In this document: positions 52,024 through 61,218 of the stretch, piece after piece | How the letters are laid out: the number at the start of each line of letters is the position of its first letter | How positions within the stretch are numbered: the stretch's first letter is position 1 | Source of the DNA: Candidatus Rokuibacteriota bacterium | GTDB lineage: Bacteria; Methylomirabilota; Methylomirabilia; Rokubacteriales; CSP1-6 | Assembly (NCBI GenBank): GCA_030647435.1 | Contig: JAUSJX010000060.1 | Span: forward strand, 59,079 to 123,078 | DNA: 64,000 nucleotides | Direction: 5' to 3' | The notes under the pieces: generated by a model | Seen by the model: only the letters and a program-made list of their open reading frames with translations | Databases searched by the model: none | Told to the model about the DNA's origin: nothing | Program-made: the position numbers and the translations under genes

Positions 52024-53238
52024 ATGACGCCCGACTCGAGCGCGCCAGCGGTTGCCGTTCCGGGCCGCGCCGTCGCAGCGCCCGCCGACAAAGCGAGGCC
52101 GAACTACAAGCTGCTCGGGCTGCTCGCGCTCGGGCATCTCGTCATCGACACGAACCAGGGCTCGCTCCCCGCGCTCCTGCCGTATCTGAAGACCGCGCTC
52201 GGTCTCACGTACACGGCGACGGGCGTGATCGTGCTCATGGCCAACATCACGTCGTCGCTGATCCAGCCGTTCTTCGGTTTCCTCGCCGACAAGACGGCGC
52301 GGCGGTGGCTCCTGCCGCTGTCCGTGTTCCTCTCCTCGGTGGGCATCGCGCTGAGCGGCGTGGCGCCGTCCTACTACGCCGTGCTGGCGCTCGTCATGAT
52401 CAGCGGCTTCGGCATCGCCGCGTACCACCCCGAGGGTTATCGCACCGCGACCCAGGTCGCCGGGGAGCGCAAGGCGACGGGCGTCTCCATCTTCTCGACC
52501 GGCGGCAACATCGGCATCGCGGCGGGACCGCCGTTCATCACGCTCCTCCTCACGGGCTTCGGCATGCCCGGCACCCTGGGCATGTTCCTGCCGGGGCTCC
52601 TCGTGGCGGGGCTCCTCATGGCCGTGCTGCCGGGGCTGTCGCGGCCGCTGCCGGGGCGCGCGCAGGGCGCGGCGTTGGCGCCGAAGACCATGGTGGGAGG
52701 CATGAGCCTGCTCGTGCTCGTCGTCTCCATCCGGTCGTGGACCCAGCTCGGGTTCACGACGTACATGCCGTTCTACTACCTCGAAGTCCTCAGGGGCGAC
52801 CCGCGCATGGTCGGCACGCTCCTGGCCGTCTTCCTCGGCGCGGGCGCCGTGGGCACGCTCATCGCGGGACCGATCTCGGACCGGGTCGGCCACCGCCGCT
52901 ACATGGTCAGCGTGTTCTTCCTTGCCGCCCCACTCGCCGTGGCGTTCCTGCTCGTGAGCGGCGTGTGGACCTTCGTGTTCCTGGCCGCCCTCGGGTTCGT
53001 CCTCGTGTCGACCTTCACGGTCGCCGTCGTGCTGGGGCAGGCCTACATGCCGCGCAATCTTGGGATGGCCTCAGGGCTCATCGTGGGCTTTGCCATCGGC
53101 GCGGGCGGCGTCGGCGCCACCGCGCTCGGCTGGGTCGCGGACCACTGGGGCTTGTCCTCGGCGCTGTGGATCTCGGCGCTCATGCCGATCCTGGGCTGCG
53201 CGGTCTCCCTGACGCTGCCCGAGCCGCGCTCGCGCTGA
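52024..53238 (+). CDS. MFS transporter, fosmidomycin-resistance (Fsr)-like
   Basis: This 404-residue protein has twelve predicted helices. GHLVIDTNQGSLPALLPYLK and the helix-2/3 loop FGFLADKTARRWL, a variant of the MFS signature, together with ISGFGIAAYHPEGYRTATQVAG, match the Fsr-type family of drug exporters. The divergent VOC gene starts 28 bases away, so the two may share control. Substrate unknown. Confidence 0.82.
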   Translation: MTPDSSAPAVAVPGRAVAAPADKARPNYKLLGLLALGHLVIDTNQGSLPALLPYLKTALGLTYTATGVIVLMANITSSLIQPFFGFLADKTARRWLLPLSVFLSSVGIALSGVAPSYYAVLALVMISGFGIAAYHPEGYRTATQVAGERKATGVSIFSTGGNIGIAAGPPFITLLLTGFGMPGTLGMFLPGLLVAGLLMAVLPGLSRPLPGRAQGAALAPKTMVGGMSLLVLVVSIRSWTQLGFTTYMPFYYLEVLRGDPRMVGTLLAVFLGAGAVGTLIAGPISDRVGHRRYMVSVFFLAAPLAVAFLLVSGVWTFVFLAALGFVLVSTFTVAVVLGQAYMPRNLGMASGLIVGFAIGAGGVGATALGWVADHWGLSSALWISALMPILGCAVSLTLPEPRSR

Positions 53239-53251
53239 CCTGAGCCTGCCC

Positions 53252-54085
53252 GTGAGCCTCCTCTCCCACTTCCAGGATGGCGAGCAGACGCTGCTCATCG
53301 ACCAGCGCGGCAAGCGCCATCTCATCCTGTTGCGAAAGGGCGAGACCTTCCACTCCGACCGCGGGTGGATCAAGCACGAGGACATCATCGGCCGGCCCGA
53401 CGGCTCGTGGGTGCGCACATCCAAGAACACGCGCTGCCTCGCGGTGCGCCCAACGCTGGCCGAGTACGTGCTCGACATGCCGCGCGGCGCCCAGGTTATC
53501 TACCCGAAAGACCTTGCGATGGTGCTCTTCTGGGCCGACATCTTCCCGGGCGCGCGCGTGCTCGAGGCGGGGATGGGATCGGGCGCGCTGACGCTGGCGC
53601 TCCTGCGCGCCGTCGGGCCCGAGGGCAAGGTCATCACGTACGAGCAGCGCGAGGACTTCGCGCGGCGCGCGCTCGCCAACATCAAGATGCGCATGGGCGA
53701 GGTGTCGAACCTCGCGGTCCGGCTGCGGCCCGTGGAGGAGGGGCTCGCCGAGGAGGAGCCGGTGGATCGGGCCGTCTTCGACCTGCCCGAGCCGTGGCAT
53801 CTGGTCGATTCCGTCACGCACGTGCTGCGCTCGGGCGGCGTCTTTCTCTCGTACGTGCCCACGATCATCCAGTCCCACCAGCTGTCCGAAGCGCTCCGCC
53901 GGCACCCCGGCTATTCGCTCGTCGAGACCTTCGAGACGCTGATGCGGCCGTGGAACATCGACGGGCTGTCGGTGCGTCCCTTCCACCGAATGGTCGCGCA
54001 CACGGGCTTTCTCACCGTCGCGCGGCGCGTGGTGCCGGAGGAGGGTGGGGCGCAGCCTCACGTCGAGTATCCCGAGGGCCACTGA
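53252..54085 (+). CDS. trmI: tRNA (adenine-58-N1)-methyltransferase
   Basis: The GTG start gives 277 residues. An N-terminal beta domain (residues 1-75) is followed by a SAM-binding Rossmann domain with VLEAGMGSGALTLALLRAVGPEGKVITYE, motif I to the end of strand 2, and VFDLPEPWHLVDSV, in which DLPEPW is the hallmark of TrmI-type enzymes. The family methylates A58 of the T-loop in tRNA using S-adenosylmethionine. Prokaryotic TrmI proteins are homotetramers. It ends immediately before the broken purine permease gene. Confidence 0.9.
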   Translation: MSLLSHFQDGEQTLLIDQRGKRHLILLRKGETFHSDRGWIKHEDIIGRPDGSWVRTSKNTRCLAVRPTLAEYVLDMPRGAQVIYPKDLAMVLFWADIFPGARVLEAGMGSGALTLALLRAVGPEGKVITYEQREDFARRALANIKMRMGEVSNLAVRLRPVEEGLAEEEPVDRAVFDLPEPWHLVDSVTHVLRSGGVFLSYVPTIIQSHQLSEALRRHPGYSLVETFETLMRPWNIDGLSVRPFHRMVAHTGFLTVARRVVPEEGGAQPHVEYPEGH

Positions 54086-54894
54086 GTGCTGTTAAAGCGC
54101 TGGTTCGGACTTTGTCCCGCCGGAGCGACAGTGGGCGGCGAGGTCCGCGGGGGCCAGACCACCCTCATGGTCATGGCCTACATCATCTTCGTGACCCGGC
54201 CATCCTGGGCTTCGCCGGCATCCCGGCGCGCTTCGTCGCCTGGCCGGACTTCTCGAGCCTGGGCGCCGGCTTCGACCTCTCGATCTTCGCCCGCGTCGGG
54301 GTCCTGACCGCCATCGTCACGATCTTCTCCGTCATGCCCTCGGACTTCTTCGACACCATGGGCACGGTGATCGGGGTGGGCGCCGAGGCGGGATGGCTCA
54401 CTCCCGACGGCAGGCTCCCGCGCCTGAATCGCGTCCTGCTCGTCGATTCGCTGGCGGCGGTGGCGGGCGCGTCGTCGGCAACGACCTACGTCGAGTCGGC
54501 GGCCGGCGTGGCGGCCGGCGCGCACACCGGCCTCGCCTCCGTGGTCACGGGCGGCTGTTTTCTCCTGGCGCTGTTCTTCGCTCCCGTGGCAGGCGTCGTG
54601 CCCGCCCAGGCGACGGCGCCCGCGCTGATCCTGGTCGGCTTCCTCATGACCTCGCTCGTCCGGGACATTCCCTTCGGCGGCCTCGAGGAGGGATTCCCGG
54701 CGCTCCTGACCGTGGCGCTGATGCCCTTCACGTACTCGATCACGGACGGCATCGGGGCGGGCTTCGTCGCGTACTGCGCCATCAAGCTCCTGCGCGGCAA
54801 GGGGGCGGAGGTCCACGGCATGATGTACGGAGCCGCGGCCGCCTTCCTCATCTACTTCGCGCTGCCCGCAATCCGCCCCCTCCTCCGGAATTAG
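54086..54894 (+). pseudogene. AzgA-type purine permease with frameshift and internal deletion
   Basis: Bases 54086-54195 encode the start of an AzgA/NCS2-like hypoxanthine/guanine permease (GGQTTLMVMAYIIFV). At 54194-54195 one base is missing; the next frame continues PAILGFAGIP, as expected of the family. It then jumps straight to the late part of the protein (FSVMPSDFFDTMGTVIGVGAEAGW, LPFTYSITDGIGAG-type segment), so roughly 170 residues of the middle are deleted. Intact members have about 430-480 residues. Several transmembrane helices are missing, so the transporter is dead. The stop codon is immediately followed by an inverted-repeat element, which may be linked to the decay. Confidence 0.8.
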
Positions 54895-55127
54895 CAGGCG
54901 GCTGAAAAAGGCCCATCTGCATCATTTAGCAAGAAGACTGTTGGGGCGCCCTCGGCCGCACGCTCGTGGCAGTTCGAGCTGAGGGGCGGAGCCCCGAGGC
55001 GAGGGCTGAGACAGTCGTACGCCTCGCGTGCGGAATCAACCCAGCCCTCGTCTCGCGACGGCACAGGCCGTCGCTCAACTCGAACAGCGGGGCGCCGCCT
55101 CGCATCTGGACCTTTTTGAGCCGCCTG
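54895..55127. mobile_element. MITE-like element with terminal inverted repeats
   Basis: The left end at 54895-54920 (beginning CAGGCGGCTGAAAAAGG) is matched in reverse complement by 55102-55127 with 22 of 26 positions identical. A second inner pair, 54970-54983 and 55074-55087, matches at 12 of 14. The 233-base unit has no coding capacity. A 15-base stretch of it (54969-54983) also occurs at the end of rmlB. I see no clear target-site duplication. Confidence 0.65.
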
Positions 55128-55207
55128 TCCAACGCCCTCTAGCTCCTGTGGTAGGCTAGGTGCTCTGCCGCGTCGCCGGCTGAATCCGCTCTAAGAAGGA
55201 GGTCGCG

Positions 55208-57118
55208 TTGCTGATCGGAGCCATGCGGGGGTATTTCAGGGGGCTGAAGTTCGTCCTCCTGGTCGTCATCGTCGCGTTCATCGCCACGTCGCTCTTTTTC
55301 TACGGCTCAGGCCCCATGCGGGGGGACGGCGCGCGCTCGAACGCGCCGGCCACCGTCAACGGCGAGGAGGTTCCGGCCGCCCGCTTCCAGCGCATGCAGC
55401 GGAACCTCCTCGAGTACTATCGCCGCGCCTACCGGCAGGACATCACGCCGGAGATGGCGGAGCGCATGGGGCTGACCCAGCAGGTCATCAGCGACCTCGT
55501 CCAGGAGGCGCTCATCATCCAGCAGGCCAAGCGCGAGGGCATCACGGTCGGCGACGAGGAGCTGCGGCTCCGCATCCAGTCGATTCCCGCTTTCCAGGAT
55601 GACGGGCGCTTTTCTCGCGACCGGTACCTGGCCCAGCTCAAGCAGGCCCGCATGGACCCCGGGGAGTTCGAGACCGAGGTGCGCCGGGACCTCGTGCGCC
55701 AGAGGATGGAGGCGCTCGTCAAGGACGGCATCAAGGTGTCCGACGCCGAGGTGGAGCAAACGTACATGACGCGCTTCGAGCGCGTGCGCGCGAACTGGGC
55801 CTCCATCGAGAGCGCGCCGCTCGTGGCCCAGATGACGGTCAGCGACGCCGACGCGGAAGCGTACGTGAAGACGCACGAGGCCCAGTTCAGCCGGCCGGAG
55901 CGTCGCCGGATCCAGTATGTCCTGATCGCCCCCAAGGCCTTCGCCAAGGCCGTGCCCGACGCGGACGCCGAGGCGTACTACAAGGAGCACCGGGCCGAGT
56001 TCGAGCGGCCCAAGCGGCTCAAGACGTCGCACATCCTGGTGCGCGTGCCGCCCACCGGCGGCAGCGAGGCCGAGAACAAGTCCAAGGCCAAGGTCGAGGA
56101 GGCGATCCGGCGCGCGAAGGCCGGCGAGGACTTCGGCAAGCTCGCCAAGGAGCTGTCGGAAGACACCGCGACGGCGCCCCAGGGCGGCGATCTCGGCTTC
56201 GTGGGCAAGGGCGAGATGGTGCCGCAGTTCGAGGAGGCGGTATTCGCGCTGAAGAAGGGGGAGATCTCGCCCCAGCCCGTGCGCACGCCCTTCGGCTACC
56301 ACGCCATCATGGTCTCCGACGTGCAGGACGGCGGCGTCGAGCCGTTCCGCGACGCGGCGGCCAAGATCAAGGAGAAGCTCGCCGCCGAGCGCAGCGAGCG
56401 CGCCGCCCAGGCCAAGGCTGACGAGGCGCGGCCCGCATTGGCCGCGACCAAGGATTTCGCCGCTGAGGCGAAGAAGCTCGACGTCGATTGGAAGGAAGCG
56501 GTGGTTGCTAGGGGTGACGGGATCGAGGGCATCGGCCGCGACCCGCAGCTCGAGGAAGCGATCTTCGGTCTCGCGGTGGGCGGCGTGACACCGCCGATCA
56601 AGACCCCGGGCGGCTTCGTGATCACCCGCGTGGCCGAGTCCTTCCCGGCCGGTGTGCCGCCCTTCGCCGAGATCAAGGACAAGGCGCTGAACGCGGTCAA
56701 GCGCGAGCGCGCGGGGGTCCTGGCCGAGGAGCGCGCCAAGGCCTTCGCGGCGAGCGTGGGGACCGGCGACTTCCTGGCCGCCGCGCGTCGCGACAAGCTT
56801 GCTGCCGGCGAGACGCAGCTCTTCTCGCGCGGCGAGCCTCCGAAAGACAAGGAGGCGCTGCCGGGCGCGGTGCTGCTGGCAGCGCTCCACACCCCCACCG
56901 GCGCGATCTCCGAGCCCGTGCGGACCGGCACCGGGTTCTACGTGGTCAAGACGATCGAGCGGCGCGCCGCCGATCTCCAGGGCTTCGACAAGGTGCGCGA
57001 CCAGGTGCGAGTTCAGCTGCTCGAGGCGAAGCGGAACCAGGCGTGGGAGCGGTGGATCAAGGCGCTCTTCACGGGCGCCAAGATCCAGGTGCAGGGCGAG
57101 ACGATCCCGGAGCGGTAG
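55208..57118 (+). CDS. ppiD: PpiD/SurA-type membrane-anchored peptidyl-prolyl isomerase
   Basis: The TTG at 55208 is favoured because AAGGAGG is 5 bases before it; the first ATG is five codons later. A single N-terminal helix (about residues 12-30) anchors the 636-residue protein to the inner membrane with the rest in the periplasm. Residues about 40-200 form the SurA-N-type chaperone region. A parvulin domain follows at about 270-375 ([35 protein letters not shown] and GYHAIMV). A second, degenerate parvulin-like segment lies near 440-500. It should fold exported proteins at the translocon exit. greA follows after 10 bases. Confidence 0.88.
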   Translation: MLIGAMRGYFRGLKFVLLVVIVAFIATSLFFYGSGPMRGDGARSNAPATVNGEEVPAARFQRMQRNLLEYYRRAYRQDITPEMAERMGLTQQVISDLVQEALIIQQAKREGITVGDEELRLRIQSIPAFQDDGRFSRDRYLAQLKQARMDPGEFETEVRRDLVRQRMEALVKDGIKVSDAEVEQTYMTRFERVRANWASIESAPLVAQMTVSDADAEAYVKTHEAQFSRPERRRIQYVLIAPKAFAKAVPDADAEAYYKEHRAEFERPKRLKTSHILVRVPPTGGSEAENKSKAKVEEAIRRAKAGEDFGKLAKELSEDTATAPQGGDLGFVGKGEMVPQFEEAVFALKKGEISPQPVRTPFGYHAIMVSDVQDGGVEPFRDAAAKIKEKLAAERSERAAQAKADEARPALAATKDFAAEAKKLDVDWKEAVVARGDGIEGIGRDPQLEEAIFGLAVGGVTPPIKTPGGFVITRVAESFPAGVPPFAEIKDKALNAVKRERAGVLAEERAKAFAASVGTGDFLAAARRDKLAAGETQLFSRGEPPKDKEALPGAVLLAALHTPTGAISEPVRTGTGFYVVKTIERRAADLQGFDKVRDQVRVQLLEAKRNQAWERWIKALFTGAKIQVQGETIPER

Positions 57119-57128
57119 AGAGACACGC

Positions 57129-57617
57129 ATGTCCATCCAGCGCACGCCCATGACGCGCGAAGGGCACACCCGCCTCAAGGAGGAGCTCGACCGCCTCAAG
57201 CGCGTCGAGCGGCCCGCCATCACGAGGGCGATCGCCGAGGCCCGCGCCCACGGCGATCTCTCGGAGAACGCCGAGTACCACGCCGCCCGCGAGAAGCAGA
57301 GCTTCACCGAGGCGCGGATCAACGACGTCGAGTCCAAGCTGGGCGCGGCCGAGGTCATCGAGCCGCCCACCTCCGGCGACCGCGTCACGTTCGGTTCCAC
57401 GGTGCGCCTCGAGGACGAAACCGGTAAGGGAAGCCGGTACCAGATCGTGGGATCCGAGGAGACCGATCCCGCCCGCGGCCGCATCTCCATCATGGCCCCG
57501 CTGGCGCGGACGCTGATCGGCAAGAAGGTGGGAGACACCGTAACGGCGGAGCTGCCGGGCGGCAAGAAGACCTTCGAGATCCTCGCCGCGAACTTTCCCT
57601 GGGACGAGAAAGCGTAG
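57129..57617 (+). CDS. greA: Transcription elongation factor GreA
   Basis: The ATG at 57129 gives 162 residues, the normal GreA length. The N-terminal coiled coil ([17 protein letters not shown], then [23 protein letters not shown]) carries the acidic tip DLSENAEY that enters the RNA polymerase secondary channel and stimulates transcript cleavage. The C-terminal FKBP-like domain ends [13 protein letters not shown]. It is encoded just downstream of ppiD and convergent with the DGQHR gene. Confidence 0.95.
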   Translation: MSIQRTPMTREGHTRLKEELDRLKRVERPAITRAIAEARAHGDLSENAEYHAAREKQSFTEARINDVESKLGAAEVIEPPTSGDRVTFGSTVRLEDETGKGSRYQIVGSEETDPARGRISIMAPLARTLIGKKVGDTVTAELPGGKKTFEILAANFPWDEKA

Positions 57618-57633
57618 CCCGCGGCGCGGGCGC

Positions 57634-58761
57634 CTACCTTAGCGCGTCGCGCAGCTCGCGGGTCAGCGCTTCCACCGTTCCGCGCGTGCCGCCCTGGAGC
57701 TTGGTCTTCCACTCGCCCTCGGTCTCGAAGCGGCGGTCCTTCAGGCGGTCGCCCCAGGGCTTGACCGCCTCGCGGATCGCGTTGTGATCGAAGGCGTCGC
57801 GCTTGAGCTCCCGCGCCCGCGCCATGACGTCGGGCGCCACGCGGATGAAGGCGCGGAGCGCCGCGCCCGTCTTGATCGAGTACTTGCGCCCGGCCCACGC
57901 CAAGGGGAACACGCCCGCCACCGCCTTGATGTAGTTCAGGAAGAAGCGCTTGGCCCCCTGGCGCAGCTCGGTCAGGCGCGCCCCGCCGCCGATCTTCTCC
58001 ACGGTCTCCAGGAAGTCCACGATCTCCTCGGCCAGCGGCGCCTGCGAGACGCGGCCGCGCCCGGTGCCGAGCATCTTGATCTCGCCGGCGAGCGGCGAGG
58101 TGTCGTCCTCGTTGAGCGAGCGGATGACGTCGTGGGCCAGCGCCTGGTTCGGGTCGGGGTAGAGCTTGCGGCCGGCCAGGCTCACGATGTGCGAGGGGTT
58201 GAGGCGCGTGTGCTTGGCGTTGATCGTCACGAACAGCTCGACGATCTGCCGCGCGTCGAGCCTGTCGAAGAGAACCGCGGGGACCTCGATGCTGAGATTC
58301 TCGCCCGCTTGCGTGAGCGCGTGGAGCGCCAGAAGCCTGTGCTGGCCGTCGAGCACGCGGAGCACGCCATGCTCCTCGGGGATCTGCAAGAGCCCCAGGT
58401 CGTGCTGGCTCGCCATCGGCGTGAAGGTGAAGCGTTTCTCGGAGGTGATGATGACCGCGCCCGGAATGGCGGGCAGGGTGCCCGCGTCTTTGCAATCCCT
58501 GTAGTAGGCCACGAGCTCGTCGATCTTGCGGCGGATGACCGGGCGCTGGTAGGCGGCCTCGCTCTCGCCGATCCGCTTCTCGAGCGCCTCCCAGTTCACG
58601 CGCGCGCGATTGCCCCGCGTGGCCTTGGCTGGAGGAGCGGCCGCGCCCGCGTAGCCCAGGACCTCGAACTTGACCAGGCGATCGATGTCCTTGGCCGAGA
58701 AAGAGGCCTGGAAGAATTCCACGCCAAACTGCTTCACGCGGTGCGCGGGAACGGTGATCAT
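57634..58761 (-). CDS. DGQHR-domain protein (DndB-like)
   Basis: In this 375-residue protein the name-giving motif is at 138-142 (VLDGQHRLLAL). IPGAVIITS, VLFDRLDARQIVELFVTINAKHTRLNPSHIVSL and the C-terminal helical region match the DGQHR family, which includes DndB, the regulator of phosphorothioate DNA modification, and ParB-like proteins of unknown role. No dnd or dpt genes are present, so this is a solitary member, perhaps a regulator or part of a defence element elsewhere. A strong promoter lies 57-85 bases upstream of its start. Confidence 0.8.
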   Translation of the reverse strand: MITVPAHRVKQFGVEFFQASFSAKDIDRLVKFEVLGYAGAAAPPAKATRGNRARVNWEALEKRIGESEAAYQRPVIRRKIDELVAYYRDCKDAGTLPAIPGAVIITSEKRFTFTPMASQHDLGLLQIPEEHGVLRVLDGQHRLLALHALTQAGENLSIEVPAVLFDRLDARQIVELFVTINAKHTRLNPSHIVSLAGRKLYPDPNQALAHDVIRSLNEDDTSPLAGEIKMLGTGRGRVSQAPLAEEIVDFLETVEKIGGGARLTELRQGAKRFFLNYIKAVAGVFPLAWAGRKYSIKTGAALRAFIRVAPDVMARARELKRDAFDHNAIREAVKPWGDRLKDRRFETEGEWKTKLQGGTRGTVEALTRELRDALR

Positions 58762-58817
58762 GACCCTCCTCCACCTTTCCTGAGGTCAGCGTGAGTTACT
58801 GGGTCCGAGCAGGCGAT

Positions 58818-58846
58818 ACTCTAATAGAAGGATAAACCCCTGTCAA
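58818..58846 (-). promoter_or_regulatory. Sigma70-type promoter of the DGQHR gene
   Basis: On the reverse strand TTGACA (58841-58846) and TAGAGT (58818-58823) are separated by exactly 17 bases. The region is much more AT-rich than its surroundings. The gene starts at 58761, giving a leader of about 50 bases. Confidence 0.65.
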
Positions 58847-58913
58847 CATTTGCCTTTTTTGAGACTGCCCACTGGTGGAGACACCCTGTATGATGTGGTC
58901 TTGGGTAGCCTTA

Positions 58914-58928
58914 CCCACAACCTGTGGG
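58914..58928. promoter_or_regulatory. Palindrome upstream of the DGQHR gene, possible operator
   Basis: CCCACAACCTGTGGG has perfect 6-base arms around 3 bases. Both arms with their flanks, TTACCCACA and the reverse of TGTGGGCAA, are close to a DnaA-box-like sequence, but no other origin feature is present. It lies in the divergent region between the DGQHR gene and the SnoaL-like gene. Confidence 0.35.
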
Positions 58929-59050
58929 CAAGCTGGGGATGAGTCCTCTAACCTGGTGAAAAGATTGGGAAACGGCATCCGGAATCGGTGGATTGGCGAC
59001 AAGTCGCGGATTTCCAAGCAAAAATGGGGGCAAATGAGGCCGTCCAAGCC

Positions 59051-59509
59051 ATGACGGATGAACGCTCACTCAGTACCCTTCAGGATCGCGCCGCGGTGAT
59101 CGATGTCGTGCTTGGCTTCGCCCGAGCCCTCGACGTCAAGGACTGGGCGGCGTGCCGGCGCTGCTTCGCGGACGAGATCGAGACCGACTACTCGGATCTG
59201 CGCGGCGAACCGCCGTCGACCGTCAAGGCCGATGACTTCGTCGCCCTGAGACGGGCGGCGCTCGAGAGGCTCAAGACGCTGCACCTGAGCGCCAACCACC
59301 TCGTCACCGTGGACGGCGACCGCGCCACGTGCGTGTCCGCCGCGGTGATACACCGCTTCCGGCCCGAGGACGGCGAGCGCTTCGACACCTACTGCGCCTA
59401 CACCCACGCCCTCGTGCGCACGCCCGCCGGGTGGAAGATCAGCGCGGTCAAGCAGACCGTCTACTGGAACACGGGCAACCCCGACATCCACGCCGGCGCG
59501 CGGCGATAG
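59051..59509 (+). CDS. SnoaL-like (NTF2-fold) protein
   Basis: The ATG at 59051 (MTDERSLSTLQDRAAVIDVV) gives 152 residues; upstream in-frame starts at 58988 or 59024 would add a non-conserved tail. The pattern of an N-terminal helix with LGFARALDVKDWAACRRCFADEIETDYSD and strands ending GWKISAVKQTVYW is that of the SnoaL-like NTF2 fold, found in small isomerases, dehydratases and ring-hydroxylation accessory proteins. It is convergent with the IlvD-family gene, 1 base away. Function cannot be specified. Confidence 0.75.
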   Translation: MTDERSLSTLQDRAAVIDVVLGFARALDVKDWAACRRCFADEIETDYSDLRGEPPSTVKADDFVALRRAALERLKTLHLSANHLVTVDGDRATCVSAAVIHRFRPEDGERFDTYCAYTHALVRTPAGWKISAVKQTVYWNTGNPDIHAGARR

Positions 59510-59510
59510 G

Positions 59511-61205
59511 TCAGCGGGCCGGCGCCTTTCGAAGAAAGTCGAAGTCGCAGCCGGCGTCGGCCTGGAGCACGTGGTCCAGGTAGAGCTTCCGGTAGCCGCG
59601 CTCCGGCGGGATGACGGGCTTCCACGTTGCCCGCCGCTTCGAGAGTAGAGCCTCGCTCACCAGGAGATCGAGCTTCCGCTCCTTCACGCTCAGACGGATC
59701 CGATCGCCCGTCTCGACCTGCGCCAGCGGACCGCCCACGGCGGCCTCCGGCGTCACGTGGAGCACGATCGTGCCGAAGGCCGTGCCGCTCATCCGCGCGT
59801 CTGAGATGCGCACCATGTCCTTGACCCCAGCGCGCGCGAGCTTCTGTGGGATCGGGAGATAACCCGCCTCGGGCATACCCGGCGCGCCCTTGGGGCCCGC
59901 GTTCTTGAGGACGAGAATGCTCTCGGGCGTCACCGGCAGGGCAGGATCGTCGACGCGCGCCGCCAGGTCCTCGAGCGACTCGAAGACCACGGCCGCGGCC
60001 TCGGTCTCGAAGAGGCGCGAGTCCGCGGCCGAGCGCTTGAGGATGGCGCCGCCCGGCGCCAGAGAGCCGAAGAGGGCGCAGAGCCCCCCCACGGCCATGA
60101 TCGGCTCGGTGCGGGCGCGGATCACCGAGCGGTCCACGTAGCGCGGGGCCGCGTCGAGCCGCGCGCCCAGCGTCTCGCCCGTGACGGTCAGGCAGCCGAG
60201 GTGGAGCTGGGGCCGCAGCTCGGCGAGAACGGCGCCCAGCCCTCCCGCGTTGAAGAAGTCCTCCATGTAGAAATCGCCCGAGGGCTTGAGGTCCACCAGC
60301 ACCGGCGTCTCGTCCGAGATCCGGTTGAGCCGCTCGAGGGAGATCGGCACGCCCACGCGGCCCGCGATCGCCGTCAGGTGGATGATGGCGTTGGTCGAGC
60401 CGCCGATGGCGAGCAGCACGCGGAGCGCGTTCTCGATCGCCTCGGGCGTGAGGACACGATCGGGAGTGAGGCGCGAGGCGGCCAGCCGCACCGCGGCCTC
60501 GCCCGTCGCCTCGGCGGCGCGCAGCCGGTCCGCGTGGACGGCGGGGATCGCCGCCGTCCCCGGCAGCGTCATGCCGAGGGCCTCGGCGAGGCAGGCCATG
60601 GTGCTGGCCGTGCCCATGACCGCGCAGGTGCCCGCCGTCGTCGCGAGCCGGCTCTCGATTCCTTCGATCTCGTCCTTGGAGATCTGGCCGGCGCGGTAGC
60701 GCGCCCAGAAGCGGCGGCAGTCGGTGCAGGCCCCGAGGCGCTCGCCCTCCCAGCGCCCCGTCATCATGGGCCCCCCGACGAGCTGGATGGCAGGGACACC
60801 GGCGGACGCCGCGCCCATCAACTGTGCCGGCACCGTCTTGTCGCAGCCGCCGACGAGGACGACGGCGTCCATCGGCTGCGCGCGCACCATCTCCTCGACG
60901 TCCATGGACATGAGGTTGCGGTAGAGCATGCTGGTCGGCTCGAGGAAGACTTCGCCCAGCGAGATCGTCGGGAAGTCCATCGGCAGGCCGCCCGCCGCGA
61001 GAACGCCGCGCTTGACCGCATCGATCAGCTCGGGGAAGTGGCGGTGGCAGTTGTTGAACCCGCTGCCCGAGTCCGCGATGCCGACGACGGGCTTGGCGAG
61101 GCTCTCGGCCGAGTAGCCCATGGACCGGGCGAACGATCGCCTGAGATAGAGCGCGAAATCCCGGTCGCCGTAGTTGGTCAGCCCGCGAGAAAGTCCCTGG
61201 TCCAT
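59511..61205 (-). CDS. IlvD/Edd-family dehydratase (dihydroxy-acid or aldonate dehydratase)
   Basis: The ATG at 61205 gives 564 residues. Three cysteines, Cys53 (NNCH), Cys121 (GGCDKTVPA) and Cys194 (GTCAVMGTAST), are placed as the Fe-S ligands of the family, and KNAGPKGAPGMPE and SDARMSGTAFGTIVLHV are the C-terminal signatures. The sequence is closer to aldonate (arabonate/xylonate) dehydratases than to true IlvD in features such as LGACTDCRRFW, but biosynthetic DHAD activity is not excluded. It is oriented with the GDT1, 2-hydroxyacid-dehydrogenase and thioesterase genes, which fits a small sugar-acid or hydroxyacid catabolic set. Confidence 0.82.
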   Translation of the reverse strand: MDQGLSRGLTNYGDRDFALYLRRSFARSMGYSAESLAKPVVGIADSGSGFNNCHRHFPELIDAVKRGVLAAGGLPMDFPTISLGEVFLEPTSMLYRNLMSMDVEEMVRAQPMDAVVLVGGCDKTVPAQLMGAASAGVPAIQLVGGPMMTGRWEGERLGACTDCRRFWARYRAGQISKDEIEGIESRLATTAGTCAVMGTASTMACLAEALGMTLPGTAAIPAVHADRLRAAEATGEAAVRLAASRLTPDRVLTPEAIENALRVLLAIGGSTNAIIHLTAIAGRVGVPISLERLNRISDETPVLVDLKPSGDFYMEDFFNAGGLGAVLAELRPQLHLGCLTVTGETLGARLDAAPRYVDRSVIRARTEPIMAVGGLCALFGSLAPGGAILKRSAADSRLFETEAAAVVFESLEDLAARVDDPALPVTPESILVLKNAGPKGAPGMPEAGYLPIPQKLARAGVKDMVRISDARMSGTAFGTIVLHVTPEAAVGGPLAQVETGDRIRLSVKERKLDLLVSEALLSKRRATWKPVIPPERGYRKLYLDHVLQADAGCDFDFLRKAPAR

Positions 61206-61218
61206 GTCTCGCGCTCCG

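Noticed and set aside
55307..58774. Reverse-strand frame of 1155 codons spanning ppiD, greA and the DGQHR gene.
   Set aside because: It crosses three well-supported genes; only its mirror-image composition keeps it open.
58911..58930. Two DnaA-box-like sequences forming a palindrome.
   Set aside because: A replication origin was considered, but there is no AT-rich unwinding region, no cluster of boxes and no dnaA or dnaN nearby; a local operator is more likely.
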